In this document: in pieces, positions 10,701 through 23,800 of the stretch
Position numbering within the stretch: the first letter of the stretch is position 1
How the letters are laid out: the number at the start of each line of letters is the position of its first letter
Assembly: GCF_000003815.2 (NCBI RefSeq)
Contig: NC_049989.1
Span: 1,541,614 to 1,596,249 of the forward strand
Direction: 5' to 3'
Origin: Branchiostoma floridae
Taxonomy: Eukaryota > Chordata > Leptocardii > Amphioxiformes > Branchiostomatidae
DNA length: 54,636 bases
Position numbers and translations under genes: made by a program
Notes under the pieces: generated by a model
Told to the model about the DNA's origin: nothing
Database searches by the model: none
Seen by the model: the letters and a program-made list of their open reading frames with translations, nothing else

Positions 10701-11582
10701 AGGGTTACGTATACGTCAGTGTGTGTGTGTCCGTGTGTGTCAGTATTGATACTAAGTCAATAATGCTTGTGTGGATTGTTTTGATACTTTATAGTCTTGA
10801 TGAGATGTTGATTGTATTATGGGCCACCTTGCAACTTGAGAAGGTACTACAGCAGAACCTCAAGTTTTGTTATCTTGTGTTCTGGACAAACTGCGGTCAT
10901 GATTATTGGTTAATAGATAGCTGTTGTGGTCAGAAGAAGAGACGATTTTTGGCCCTCTAGCTGCTTTCTTTGGAACTGCAGGGGGTGGTTTCAGTTGCAG
11001 GCTTTGAAACAATAAATTAAGAATCTGTATCTGATGAATGAAATTTAATGATATTTGACCTGTAGGTAACTTTGATATACATGTAGGCCCACAGTGGCGT
11101 GATGTATTCTACCAAGAGGCAGTGTACGAGCAATTTTCCTTGTAGAAATTGGGTCTTAGACAACCATGTTCTTCCCAGCACTTGCAAAACGATACTGCAT
11201 TTCTCAGGCATCTCGGGGAGGGGGTCATCAACCCCAGCCAGCGAGAGATTGTGTAAACACAGATTAGGACCTATTTATCTATACCAAATTTTAAATATAT
11301 AATCCTTTGATCCAAAAATCCAGACTCTTTGAACGTCAGATTTGATATCCTTCATAGTGATATCCCATTCCAGCACAGCTGTATGTAGTCCTGATAAGGT
11401 GGTTAAGCCACTGGTACATGTAGAACTGTACTTTATTTAAATGTCTGTTCTGATTGCTCTTTCTCTCTGTTCAGGAAGCTTTCATCGGTTTTGGCGGAAA
11501 TGTTCTACGTCCGAGTGTCCAGGAGAAGGCCAAGTGGTTTGTGACAAGCTTTACTGAACTGGCAGAACCACTCAAGTCCTAA
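7647..11582 (+). CDS. PSPH: Phosphoserine phosphatase (six coding exons, one frameshift)
   Basis: It hydrolyses O-phospho-L-serine to serine, the last step of the phosphorylated serine pathway, in the cytosol. Joined exons 7647-7786, 8608-8742, 9289-9434, 9869-9966, 10614-10665 and 11475-11582 give 679 nt. Leaving out one surplus base near 9910 gives 678 nt, that is 225 residues plus stop, exactly the length of human PSPH. HAD-family motifs are present: FDVDST (nucleophile and acid/base Asp), the SGGF motif in LVSGGFF, and GDGLTDAEACPPA (Mg-binding acids). C-terminal AFIGFGGNVLR is also typical. All introns are GT-AG. The start is the ATG 27 bases into the exon, giving MTDQADVRQIW before the conserved ADAVCFDVDST. 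As written, exon 4 goes out of frame after PTVS and stops soon after, so this is either a sequence error or a damaged allele. Confidence 0.95.
8405..8452. repeat. TG-rich microsatellite
   Basis: An imperfect gtgtgtctgtgtgtttgtctg tract lies in PSPH intron 1. It is simple sequence only. Confidence 0.8.
8608..8742 (+). CDS. PSPH: PSPH coding exon 2
   Basis: The acceptor is gttacacag. The exon codes LTKEAMGNGMSFREAL up to PPQLTPGVK, the cap region of PSPH. The donor AA|GTAAGA is itself part of a tandem duplication (8728-8902), so a second identical donor lies about 90 bp downstream. Confidence 0.93.
8728..8902 (+). repeat. Tandem duplication of about 88 bp spanning the PSPH exon 2 donor
   Basis: Copy one (about 8728-8813) and copy two (about 8814-8902) both contain cacacctggtgtaaagtaag followed by the same intron sequence to tggtgcacat and aggtttga. 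The duplicated unit includes the last 15 exon bases and the complete splice donor. Confidence 0.9.
9289..9434 (+). CDS. PSPH: PSPH coding exon 3
   Basis: The acceptor is tttttttag. The exon codes EVVSLLQKRGTAVYLVSGGF and on to NIFANKLLFNEKG. It includes the motif II serine in SGGF. The donor is AAGG|GTGAGT, phase 1. Confidence 0.93.
9869..9966 (+). CDS. PSPH: PSPH coding exon 4, with one surplus base
   Basis: The acceptor is gtttccag. The reading GEYEMFDKDQPTVS is followed, one base out of frame from 9911, by SGGKARVVQLLKDTHGYKR, which matches the family (SGGK holds the motif III lysine). Read straight through, the frame meets TAA at about 9943. The donor is AG|GTCAGT. Confidence 0.88.
10614..10665 (+). 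CDS. PSPH: PSPH coding exon 5
   Basis: The exon is 52 nt with acceptor tttctgtctgcag. It codes VVVVGDGLTDAEACPPA, HAD motif IV. The donor is GCG|GTAGGT, phase 0. Confidence 0.93.
10700..10745. repeat. Short TG microsatellite
   Basis: A gtgtgtgtgtccgtgtgtgtc tract lies just after PSPH exon 5, with no further content. Confidence 0.7.
11475..11582 (+). CDS. PSPH: PSPH coding exon 6 and stop
   Basis: The acceptor is tctctgttcag. The exon codes EAFIGFGGNVLRPSVQEKAK through LAEPLKS and stop TAA at 11580-11582. It aligns end to end with the vertebrate C terminus. Confidence 0.93.
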   Translation, partial: EAFIGFGGNVLRPSVQEKAKWFVTSFTELAEPLKS

Positions 11583-11639
11583 CCAAATCCTGGTACCTCA
11601 GGTGGTGGTACAGAACACACTGTGTATGTATTATAGAGT

Positions 11640-11972
11640 CAGGGCTCGAAATACCACCTGCATATGCAGGCTAGTGCAGGTAAAATTGGAGCTGTGCAGA
11701 TATTTCTGGTGTCTACCTGCACCTAACCATGTACTGGGTTTTATACATAAATGTCCTATGATGTAGGTGTATATAGTCTTTTGTTATTAGCTGCATTGAC
11801 TGTTACTGCCTATGAAGTATAAAAGAAAAAATAGCAATGGTTCATGAACAATTTTAGTATGGTAAATACTTCCTAGATTCAGATTGGTGCGAGATGAAAT
11901 TTGTCTGATGCAGGTAATTTTCAATGTTACCTGCACCAGTGCAGGTAGGCAGGAAAAGTATTTTGAGCCCTG
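11640..11972. mobile_element. MITE with CAGGGCTCGAAATA ends and 5-bp TSD
   Basis: It starts CAGGGCTCGAAATACC and ends GTATTTTGAGCCCTG, with subterminal cctgcatatgcagg and tgcaccagtgcaggt motifs. The flanking pentamer AGAGT (11635-11639 and 11973-11977) is a 5-bp target duplication. A second copy in reverse orientation lies at 43677-44037, and a third starts at 54612 at the window end. It lies just downstream of the PSPH stop codon, so probably in or near its 3'UTR. Confidence 0.82.
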
Positions 11973-12085
11973 AGAGTGAAAGATATAAATTGAATTTGTT
12001 ATTTTGTCCTTAGGATACCATACTTTGACTTAAAAATTCATATTACAGGTACATGTTGTCATTATGTCCCGTAGGTCTACTCGGC

Positions 12086-12185
12086 NNNNNNNNNNNNNNN
12101 NNNNNNNNNNNNNNNNNNNNNNNNNNNNNNNNNNNNNNNNNNNNNNNNNNNNNNNNNNNNNNNNNNNNNNNNNNNNNNNNNNNNN
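12086..12185. other. Assembly gap (100 N)
   Basis: This is a gap of unknown real size. The sequence tgtcccgt occurs on both sides (12066 and 12186). Confidence 0.99.
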
Positions 12186-14582
12186 TGTCCCGTCAACGTA
12201 TTTATTTATTTACGACTTTTTTACATTGTACTAGGCAATTGCAAAGTCCTAATGGTTGTCTGACAGATAGCATAAAATGTATTTGATCTTTGGAGCTTTG
12301 GTCTATCAAAAGACCAGATTAAAGACACATGACAAACTTCATTTCTGTCTGAGTCTTATATTTTGAAAGTTATACTTTCTACCAAAATATACATATTACA
12401 TCGTTCTGAAGCAACACTTTCTAAAGGGTTCTCCAACTGTATGAAATAATATCTACTCTGTATCTCGCAGCTACAATGCAGGCGTACAACATTGTGTACC
12501 TCAAGGATATGTCTAGTATCCATCTAATAGTATCTATCTTATATGAACGTTCATCTGTGATCGTAATCAACACTAAGAAATTTGCATGCCATATCGGCAC
12601 ACGAGCTCTTACCACATCGACACTGGACAATATTATTTCCTACGACGAGTGAAAAAAGCCATTTACATTAGGGACTATCAACCAACCGAGACGGAGGCTG
12701 ATACGGACTACTGGTCACCTTGACCCATTGCTGATGTCACACTTCCAGTCAGGAAGGACCAGAGTACTGGTTAACAGCTTGTTTGTAAGCACTTAAATTT
12801 GTAAACGGATATAGCATGTCTATTTCTTACAATTATATAATAATCTGTTTATCAATATTTCTTGATTAAAGATTTCAATGAGAATACACTTTATAATTGT
12901 CAAGGAATGTCACTGATTGGTCTCTTTTCATCTAATGCTAGTTCACCTTTTTCCACAGGGTACGGTAATAAGAGATCTCAAGTCGACAGACGGTAGTTTC
13001 AAGTTGTAAAATGTTCAAACTTTTGTAGTTTGAGACTATCGTCTGGCGACCTGATACCCCTAACTACTCGTTTTGCAAAAGCAACGGATACAGGTTACCC
13101 TGCAGATAAAGATGAACTAGCGTTATGCACATAGGATACATCTCTGGGCTAATCTTGTCACTTTTGTAAAATGACTTTATACGTTTGGGAAACTAAAAGA
13201 AGCAGTCTTGTCACCTGTAATTTGCACCATATCAAGTCGTAAAGGCTGGTGATTAGCATTTTGCATATTCTAACAAGTCATATGTTACCATGGCAACCAT
13301 TTACACAAAATGAGCCCTTATGCAACAATGTTCCGACTATATAAACACATTGGCCAATCTTTAAGGAATTATCTTTTGTTAAATGTGCATGCTGCCTTTT
13401 GTTGTATACATACATGTGCCAAAAATAAGTATGGCAAAACATAATATAGTGTCCACCTGCTTAAAATATTCAAAAAACAAAAACACAACAAAATGCAGCA
13501 ATAAACTTTAAGATAAGAGTTCGTTGACCGCATAGACCCATATTTAGCCCCATTTTTGATTGCATTTGTTATGTATGATCCAAAGGTCCTTAGCTTATCA
13601 CAAATGTCCAGAAACACAGACATGCACACCCTTATTGGTAACTGGTATAGCCTATGACCAGGCTGGCACTGCCAGAACACTCCTTGCTAGGCTTGATAAG
13701 CAACACAACTCACAAGCAACTGATATAGTTATGAACTTAATATTTATATCACATTCTTGTGTTGGAAAGAGCCTTACTTTATCAATTAAAAACTTGGATG
13801 AATAAAATTGCATTTCACATGTTTACTCATTATATGGATTCAAATAATATACAAATGACTTTGGACCATATCAAGATCCATTTTGTTACCGTCTTATATT
13901 TGTCAAAACAATACAGCTCAATCATCATTGCAGTTCTGATCATGATATACATTTCACTGTGAATTGCATGAAGCTTTAAAGGAAAACTAAACTTAAATTT
14001 GAAAACCCCACGATATAGCCAATGCTCAGAATCCCACTGTCTGAAACTCACGCTGTGCTGCCACCTAACTATAGACTAATATAACCGATTGAAGCTGTCA
14101 AGAGGCACCATGTCCTAATCAGTTCAATCTGATATTTATGAATGGTGATTTTTGAGCTGGCTTTCCCTAGCTTGCATACCATCTCAAATTGACCATTACC
14201 TGGAAATGCCTGCTAACTTCAGTTGTTGATTCCCCCTCATTCGTCTGGAAATTCCTTAAATTCATCCTCAGGTAAGCCTGAGCTCGAAAAGGCCTATTCA
14301 TATACAAGTTCTGATTCATTATTAAATAATTAATCAGAACTGATCGAGACAATATTGCTGCCACCTGACTCAATAGCTAGTCAGTTGAGTAGCTGTCAGC
14401 ATGTCGTGAATTTCTGACAGGGAGTAGCTCAACCCTTAATTATGGCAGACTTATAATATGTAAAACAAGTGAGAACTTGACTTTGGGGGTATGTTAAGCA
14501 TTTTTTAAGGCTTTACAAGTTAAAGTTTAGCTCTTTTAAGAACTAAGACATTTGTGCAACATTACACAATTCAAACCTAATA
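12186..14582. other. Intergenic / 3' flanks of PSPH and CPD
   Basis: No coding exon, RNA gene or clear repeat is recognised. The part next to 14583 is presumably CPD 3'UTR. The two genes converge tail to tail here. Confidence 0.45.
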
Positions 14583-14803
14583 TTACCTTTTCCAATAAAT
14601 TGTATCGTCTTCACTACCACTTAAATCGTCGTGGTATTCATTGTCTTTCAGCAGGGATTTTTGGGAGGCGTCTTTCTTGAGTCTGTTCATGAGAATGGAG
14701 TCTCCATACTCCGATGTACCCAGCTTGCTGTAGCTGTAAGCAGGTGTCCGACACATTCTGCAGATGACAACAGCTGTGCATACGATGGCAGCCATACTTA
14801 CAG
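14583..14803 (-). CDS. CPD: CPD visible exon 27: end of membrane span, cytosolic tail, stop
   Basis: The acceptor is tttccag, phase 1. The exon codes [19 protein letters not shown], then a 50-residue cytosolic tail with [14 protein letters not shown] and [12 protein letters not shown], stop TAA (14585-14583). The acidic end matches the vertebrate CPD tail, which supports this stop; the bases AAAAG|GTAAT could also be read as a donor. Confidence 0.88.
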
Positions 14804-17800
14804 CTGGAAAGAAATAAGTCAATGGCAGCTTTTAGAACTCCAAAATTCCTCGCATGCATGCAGAAATGGGTTGTTTTTAAACCAAATAAACTTTCAGAAT
14901 CCTACACCTAAAGTGTTGTTAACACACATATAACAGGCAATGTTGGTTTGGCTATATTGATGACACTTGCGTGCATATCAAGTTTTGTGTTTTTTCTTCC
15001 AAAAAATAACGACGTTAAATAATAATGTTTGCAAAATGATTATATGCTGTAAGTTGTGAAGAGATATTAGAAAACTAAAAGAAAAAAATATACTGTCAAA
15101 GAAGGACAAAGTCAGAAATAAACCAATAAAAAAGAATTATATATTCTTTGGTAAAGTTAACCCTACTCTGTGTGTTTTATTTTTATTTAGTCAACCTTTC
15201 TGACCACAAATATGACTAGTACAAATAGAATGAAAAGTTTTCACCTTCAAATTAGTATAAAACCCACCTGTGGCTATGATGATGATGATAGGAGACATAC
15301 CAAAGATTTGGTACTTCTTACTGAGGACAAAATCAACCTCCTTTGCATCTCCTTCTGTAACTATCACCTTTCTTTCACCCTAAAGAAGACAAAGAAAAAA
15401 AAAATAATTTTGGGTCGTTTGAGCCACTAAAATTCACCAGCAACTTTAAGCAAGCCCTATGAATATCTAATATTATGTATTTTCACTCCTTTATGTGAGG
15501 TGGGTTGTATATGGCCTTTGGTAAAGCATGGTAAAACATTGATTAACATCAGTCCTAAAGCTTTGGCTATGGTTAAACAGTCCCGTGTGGATATAAAAGT
15601 CTGCTATGTAGGACACATCAGATTCTGTTGATACGTAGGACACATCTGTTGCTACGTACGAGGGGTGAGCAATAAGTTCTCAGCCTCACCCAGAAATGAT
15701 GATCAAAACTCAGATTTCAAAGCATAGATGTCAAGCATTAAGTCTTATGAATGTCAGTGTACTAAAATTTTTAATCATTGTCCCCATCGCTTTGCCTGAT
15801 GTGTGCGGGTCAACTTGCGCTGCTGAAAGTCAGACACCCACTTCTTTCTGCTTGAAGTATGAAGAGAATCCTTGTCAAAAATTTTGACAATGTCTTTAGA
15901 GACTTAACGGCACACATCTGATCACAATTGGCCCTTTTTTTTTCCTCGCCACTTACCTTTGTAAAGTACTGATTTTCAAAGAGACTTTGCTTGATAAGTT
16001 AAAATTTAGAAGATATTGAAAACAGGCTTTATACTAAAACGTTGTGCCTTGAAATTTAAGTTGTGCTTATTATTTCTGGGTGAGGCCAAGAACTTGTATA
16101 TTACCCCTTGTGCAACAGGGACATGCATGGTACTTGACAGATTACCTGCTCATATCCCTCCATGTCTGCCCTTATGACATACTCTCCTGGTGCCAGCAGC
16201 CTCCAGTAGTCTCCATCTGTTGCCGTGACAACCACTGAGCCCCGCCCACCCACAGTTATGGAAGCCCCGGGGACAGCAGTCCCATCCTTGGTGCGAACAA
16301 AGCCTTTCACACCTGTGTGCACCTGTAATGTTGGAAACAAACAGTTTTTACTGTACCATCACATACAAGTGGCACATCAAAATCATACGTTTGGAGGCAA
16401 TTGTTTTCTGTTGTAAGTTGCCAGTTGTTACATTCTGTCAATAATTGAACAATGCAACATATATTATGTAAAACAGAGGGGGGTGAACTAATTGTGACTG
16501 AACTGTAAAACACTCCTTTGCACTGCATTATGCTAACAATGCTAACCTAAATGCAAAGGGGCATCTAACATACATTACATTTTGTCACGTAACAAAATTG
16601 ATATGTTTTTCAGGATCCGATGTCAGACTGACTTTATATCCCCATAGTTATGGTTCCTGACTGGACTGGAATCAACCTTCTGTTTGGGACCACACGGACA
16701 AGGACAGTCCTTAAAACCTACAGCTCCGAGGTCGCCACAGCCGTCTTAGTCTTCTGAGCCACTGTGGAAGGATACGGCGCCTACGGAGTAAAGTTGGTCC
16801 CAACAGTAGCTGGGGGCACGAACCAACTTTCACCATAAACCCACTCAGCGCAGGCGGGAAGGGAAGGAAAAGTCCTGCAGCGATGGAGAAGAGGCGAACC
16901 GACAGGTGTGGATGCACTTGGAGTCGCAGCCCTGACTCCGCATGTAGGCGGCTCAGAAGTGATGGTCGTCTGTCTGCTGACTGAGACAACAGCAACACCC
17001 GGCAGCACCCTGAGCGACCAGGCAGCCCTTTTTAGGGACAGCGCTGCCTGCTCTGAATAGAGAGGTGCCTAGAAAAGGTGGTCTAATCATCGCTTGTCTT
17101 ACTTCAGCCGGGTTGGTTCACCGTGGCATCTCCACACAGCGGTAGACCAAAGAGAATGAAGAGTAGTAGTACTATACTTAAATTTGCATGCTGGAATGTT
17201 CGCACAATGCAAGACTCAAAAGACAGTAAACACCCACAGAAACGCACAGCACTTGTTGCCAGAGAGCTAGCGAGACTGGATGTTGACATTGCAGCAGTTA
17301 GTGAAGTTCGTTTTGCAGAACAGGGATGTCTGACAGAACATGGTGCAGGGTACACACTCTACTGGTCTGGGGAAGGGAAAGATGAGAGTCGACTATCTGG
17401 TGTGGGCTTCATGGTAAAGACTTCCATCGCCAACAAACTTACAAAATGTACCGTTTGGACATTCCGACCATGTTATGTCCCTTCCTCTACCACTACGTGA
17501 AGACAAGTTCGTCACCCTGATCAGTGCCTATGCCCCTACACTCCAAGCTGATCCTCTCATTAAGGAAGCCTTCTACTCAGGACTGAGGAATCTGCTCAGC
17601 AAGATCAATGTGGCAGACAAGGTTGTTGTCATGGGAGACTTCAACGCCAGAGTGGGCAGAGACTCGGATGTATGGTCAGGTGTACTTGGACGACATGGGG
17701 TGGGGAACTGTAATGACAATGGGCGACTGCTTCTTGATCTGTGTGGAGAATGTGGCCTAACCATCACCAACACTCTGTTCCAGCAGAAAGCATGTTTTAA

Positions 17801-20800
17801 GACAACGTGGCGACATCCTAAATGTCAGACTGACTTTATATCCCCATATTTATGGTTCCTGACTGGAGTGGAATCAACCTTCTGTTTGGGACCACATGAC
17901 TGTGTAAGCAGCAGTATAGCTGCAGTACAATTTCAACCTACTAGATAGTTACCAAAATGTTGGTTGAATAAAACACTTCTGTGAACAAAACATCTTGATA
18001 CTGACTTCCTAAACTGATGAAACTATTCATGGATCTAGGATACTCTAGCGCAATCAATAAGAAAACAAAGAAGAGAGAAAGGACTTTAAACAATGCAAAC
18101 TGTATTTCTGTTATATAAGTTGTCTGACCCTTGCCTCTTCCCTGATGACCTCAACAAAAAGCAGCCTGCAGGGCGATTTGAGCTTTCATAAATAAACAAA
18201 GGTTCAAACAAACAAACATACAAACAAAGGGTGCACCTGTCTGAGCATGTCCATGAGTGACTCCCTGTTGTCTCTCCACAGCTGGTCCAGCTCACTAGAG
18301 AAGGGGTACTTACAGCAGCTCACCCACACTGCAATCTCCATACAGCTCTGGGCATTGTAGTTGTAGTCCTAGAGGTGGAATAATTTACAAAACAAAAATC
18401 AGAACTACTGTAACAATTTCCAAATTGAATGTAGAGCCTGTCACCCCCCTTCGTGCAATTGGTAGATTCCACATGACGAAGATAGAGACCTGTTCACACG
18501 TGTTTATCATACTGAAGTCTTCTTCTAGATGAGAGTCTCTCGTCGTTACTGAATCCTTTAGACATCTACAAGACATGACTTACACTACTGCCTAAATTTT
18601 CATTTTTAAAATATCATGGCAAGTTCTCAGCATAGAACATGTGACTTGGTGAACAGTGGATCATAAGAGGCAAAATGACTACACAGAGATGTAACTTATA
18701 ATTTACTGGTCACAAAGCCACAGGCCCTATCTGCATAATTGGTATCACAGAGGCAATGGAATGATGATTACTTGTCATAACAATGACTGGAGTTGGACAG
18801 TCAAAATTTAGGTAAGTCCAATCTCTATGCTTGATTTTACTGTGCTGCAAATTACAGTTAAAATTTATGCTGGTTTTAATGTGCTACAAATTACATTTTA
18901 ACTTTAATACAGAACCACAATGCATATTAAGTACAAGGAAAACAGCAGAAATGCGAAAGAAAGAAATGAACTTGCATTTTTTTTTTTTTTTTTTTTTATT
19001 CACATTTCTTTAAAGAGGATGAGACGGAAAGCAGACCCTGCTTATCGAGGTCTTCTCCTCATGTACATAAACAAAATAAGGACACACATACAGGACTACA
19101 AAACGCTAAATAACAAAGTCAAGAGATAATGATAACGACATGAAATAAAACAACAAGGAATCAAATAACAAAGTGACGTGTAGCTGGCATACAAACTTAG
19201 AAGTAATCAAATAAGGTTATAAATCAACTTAAACAACCTGTCTATTGAACACAAGACTTAACTACATGAAAATAAACAAGGAATCAAATAACAGAGTGAC
19301 ATATGGCTGATAAACAAACTTAGAAATAATAATCAAATAAGGTTCAGCTGAAACGATCTGTCTGTTTGATGAACTTAAACACAACATCAAATAAATGACA
19401 GTTCTGAATGGTAGATAGTACTGGGTTTCCCCTGAGTAAGTTACAAGAACTTGCATACAATGAACATGTACAAGACTGCCTCAATGCCTTTCAAGTACTA
19501 AATGTTAACTTACTTGCATACTGCCTTGATGGGAATCCATCTTTGCCCCATTAGTAATGCCATCAGGAAATGCTTCACCTGGGTAGGAACAGGTAATCAA
19601 AGAGTTAAACACATTCTTGGAAGTAACATTTCCTATCAAGGAAAGTGAAACAAAGTCAGCATTAGGGAAACAGAAACACAGTCAGCACCACGGACAGAGA
19701 AACACAATCAGCACCAGGGACAGGGAAACACAGTCAGCACCAGAGACAGGGAAACACAGTCAGGACCAGGGACAGGGAAACACAGTCAGGACGAGGGGCA
19801 GGAAAACACAGTCAGCACCAGGGACAGGGAAACACAGTAATCACCAGGGACAGGGAAACACAGTCAGCACCAGGGACAGGGAAACACAGTCAGCACCAGG
19901 GACAGGGAAACACAGTCAGCACCAGGAACAGGGAAACACAGTCAGCACCAGGGACAGTAAAAACAGTCAGCACCAGGGACAGGCAAACAAAGTCAGCACC
20001 AAGGACAGGGAAACACAGTCAGCACCAGGAACAGGGAAACACAGTCATCACCAGGGACATGGAAACAAAGTCAGCACCAGGGACAGGGAAACACTGTCAG
20101 CACCAAGGACAGGGAAATGCAGTCAGGGGCAGGGACACACAGTCAGCACCAGGGACAGGCAAACAAAGTCAGCACCAGGGACAGGGAAACACAGTCAGCA
20201 CCAGGGACAGGGAAACACAGTCAGCACCAGGAACAGGGAAACACAGTCAGCACCAGGGACAGGGAAACACCAGGGACAGGCAAACACAGTCAGCACCAAG
20301 GACATGGAAACACAGTTAGCACCAGGAACAGGGAAACACAGTCAGCACCAGGGACAGGGACACACAGTTAGCACCAGGAACAGGGAAACACAGTCAGCAC
20401 CAGGGACAGGGAAATACAGTCAGCACTAGGGACAGGGAAACACAGTCAGCACCAGGGACAGGGAAACACAGTCAGCACCAGGGACAGGGACACACAGTTA
20501 GCACCAGGAACAGGGAAACACAGTCAGCACCAGGGACAGGGAAACACAGTCAGCACCAGGAACAGGGAAACACAGTCAGCACCAGGAACAGGGAAACACA
20601 GTCAACACCAGGGACAGGCAAACACAGTCAGCACCAAGAACAGGGAAACACAGTCAGCACCAGGGACAGGGAAATACAGTCAGCACTAGGGACAGGGAAA
20701 CACAGTCAGCACCAGGGACAGGGAAACACAGTCAGCACCAGGGACAGGGAAACACAGTCAACACCAGGGACAGGGAAATACAGTGAGCACCAGGGACAGG

Positions 20801-23800
20801 GAAACACAGTCAGCACCAGGGACAGGGACACACAATGAGCACCTGGGACAGGGGAACACAGTCAGCACCAGGGACAGGGAAACACAGTCAACACCAGGGA
20901 CAGGGAAATACAGTCAGCACCAGGAACAGGGAAACACAGTCAGCACCAGGGACAGGGACACACAATGAGCACCTGGGGCAGGGGAACACAGTCCGCACTA
21001 AGCCACTCCCTAACAGAAAAATGATCTCTTCAATATTGTGAAGTTTACATCATACAGGCTACCTAATGTTGGTTTGTGTGAAGTTTTTAATAATGAAAGA
21101 GACTTAGTGTTGATACATAATAAAATATTCAACTTATTATGATAATTACCTGGACAAGGTGAACTGGATCCCAGATGCATTGTGGGATGTCTGTTTGCAT
21201 ATGCAGCAGCAAGGTTTTGGAAGACATCATCATCTGGTGTGAGGCTGGGTTGGTCAGATCCTACCAATAATCACAGACATCAGCACGGAGAACAACTAAC
21301 AGTTCCTAACATATAAGTCACATCTGGTGTGAGGCTGGGCTGGTCAGATCCTACCAATAATCACAGACATCAGCACATAGAATAACTAACAGTTCCTAAC
21401 ATGTACGTCACATTGCATACACAGTCTCCTATGCAGACTGAGAGACATCCAACAGAGCCAGCAATTTGCCGCTTGTCCGTACTCTGCTCTCTCAACCGTC
21501 ACCATCAGTTCCTGTGGGCGTCGCCACAAACCAGCTGTCAGCCAATTAGAGAATAGGCCTTCTATTTTTCAAAAGGGATCTCGCATATATAAAGGTAAGC
21601 TCATAAATATCTATAAGCAGGGCGGTCAGGAACTGATGGTGACAGTTGAGATAGAAGAGAACTGACAAGATGCGGTTTGCTGATGCCATTGGATGTCTCT
21701 TCAATGGAGAATGTGACATTTATACATCTTTACAAGTTACTGACTATGACTATGTTCAACAGTTTTACCCGTTAGATGTACTTCTTCTTCTGTAATTAAG
21801 AATCGTGACAGATCTTATCGAGCAATTGTCCTAGAGTTTCATATACTGACATCAGCAGATACAATGTAGAACAACTAAATGTTTCAGCAATAACAGCAAA
21901 GAAGGAGCAAAACCATAAATCTGAACACTTTTCAGACCTAATTTGGAGGGACGGTCGTAAGGATAGGTGGCCACCAGATGTCCAGCGAACAGGGACACAG
22001 ACAGGACAAACGGGTGGTCAGCCATCCAGCCCATGATGGCCTGGGTCTCTGGCTGCAAGGGTGCAGAACTCACATTTTTGCCACCAGCTGGAAATAGACA
22101 TTCAAGGGTTATGCTACCTGTCCAGTACAAGTGGTGCAATTCAGATAATAAGACAGGAATATTCAATAACTGTTTGCGGTGGATTAATGTTCGTATTTTG
22201 CGGTGACCACTTCACCGCAAACTTAAAACCACAGCGAACATTTTTCTATTATGGTATTAGACTGCAGTTGATGGTGTTACAACTGCAATCTTAAATCTAC
22301 CGCGAAAAGTCCTTTTACCCGCTACCCCGAAATTAAATCCCTGCAAAATTGAATAAATTTACAGTATCATGTACTGGATATACAAATCTAACTGGTAGGT
22401 TAAGAACTGATAAGTGTAATCAAGTTTCAGCAAGTTGGTATGAAGTGCCTTTTACTAACATTTAGTATAATAGTATAATCTACCACATGACATGTACATT
22501 GTACATGGTGAATTTGTGCAATGTGAATCAACATGAGAAATGTGTGTTATGTACAATACATGTATGATAGTAATATATATTGTGTAATGTAAACCTAGAC
22601 ATACTTGTAGGAAATTTCTGTTATGTACAATGTGTAAAGTGAAATGTAGTACATACAAGTACATGTATTGCATTATGTACAATGTGAAATTTGTGCTATG
22701 TACTGTAGTGTACATGTACAATGTGTAATTTGAACCTACATGGGAAATTTGTGCTATGTACAGTTAGTGTGCAGCCATGTACAATGTGTAATTTGAATCT
22801 ACATGGGAAATCTAAGTTGTGCTATGTACAATGTGTAATGTGAACCTACATGGGAAATTAGTGTTGAGGTCTACATTGTTGGAGTTTCCCCTGCACGTGT
22901 CCCCCTCACAGGTTCCCTCAGTACTGCAGGTGGCACCATCTGGGTTCAGACTGGGGAGGATGTGGATCCTGGTCGTATCTATCAGCTGAAGTAAGGAGAG
23001 AAAAACTTAGGCCACACCAATTTTATTTGTTGTTTCTCGGATTTTTTCAGAAAAAAATTGGGTTGGTTGGTGGAAAAAAAATTAAAAAAAAAAACTTTTG
23101 AAAAAAGTCATGTTACACAGCAGAAATAATTATAACAGGTTTAAGAAGTAAGAGTTTTCAGATTTTCTACATGTATTTGAATCGAAATCCTTTCCGAATT
23201 TGTTTTTTTTTTCTGGATTCTTCACCTAAAATTTGTAGCTTGTAGGCACCCATGTAGCACAAGCAGCTTCATATTTTTCCATTGTCCAGGTGTGGCCATC
23301 AATTTGAAAAGATTTGTTTTGTTTTTTTTAAAATCGGAAAAAAAAATGGGGCAGGAAAATCCGAGAAACAACAAATAAAATTGGTGTGGCCTAATATTGA
23401 CTAAAACTCCCATGGAATGGTTTGATTATGCAAATGAGTTTGACATTTGCATAATCTAAGCACAGCTTTGCACACCTTTAACTAACAAGCATATGTTACA
23501 AGTAAGTACAAAGTGCCTTTTACTAATAGTTAGTATACTAATTCATTTACCACTTGACATGCACATTCAAATGACATTGTGTGTTAAATGTGGATCCTGG
23601 TCGTATCTATTACTGATTCTATTATTGACTTATTGACTAAAACTCTCACTGGTGCACCGTATACTATGGAGATGTTTGGAATGCAGTGAAGGTGACTATT
23701 TAGGAAAATGAGCAAAAAAAGATGAAGACAGATCACAGAATGTAAAGGGTGAATGTGAACTACAATTTTACCATGGTCAGGACTGACCAATGCACAGAGA

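Noticed and set aside
12066-12193. tgtcccgt on both sides of the N gap as a copy of the 18-bp motif
   Set aside because: Only 8 bases match the reverse complement; too short to call.
14581-14590. AAAAG|GTAAT read as a splice donor at the end of CPD
   Set aside because: The in-frame TAA lies exactly where the conserved acidic tail ends in vertebrates, so a stop is the better reading.
19617-20429. 270-codon open frame in 26-bp array A
   Set aside because: Minisatellite without stop codons in any frame; same in overlapping frames.
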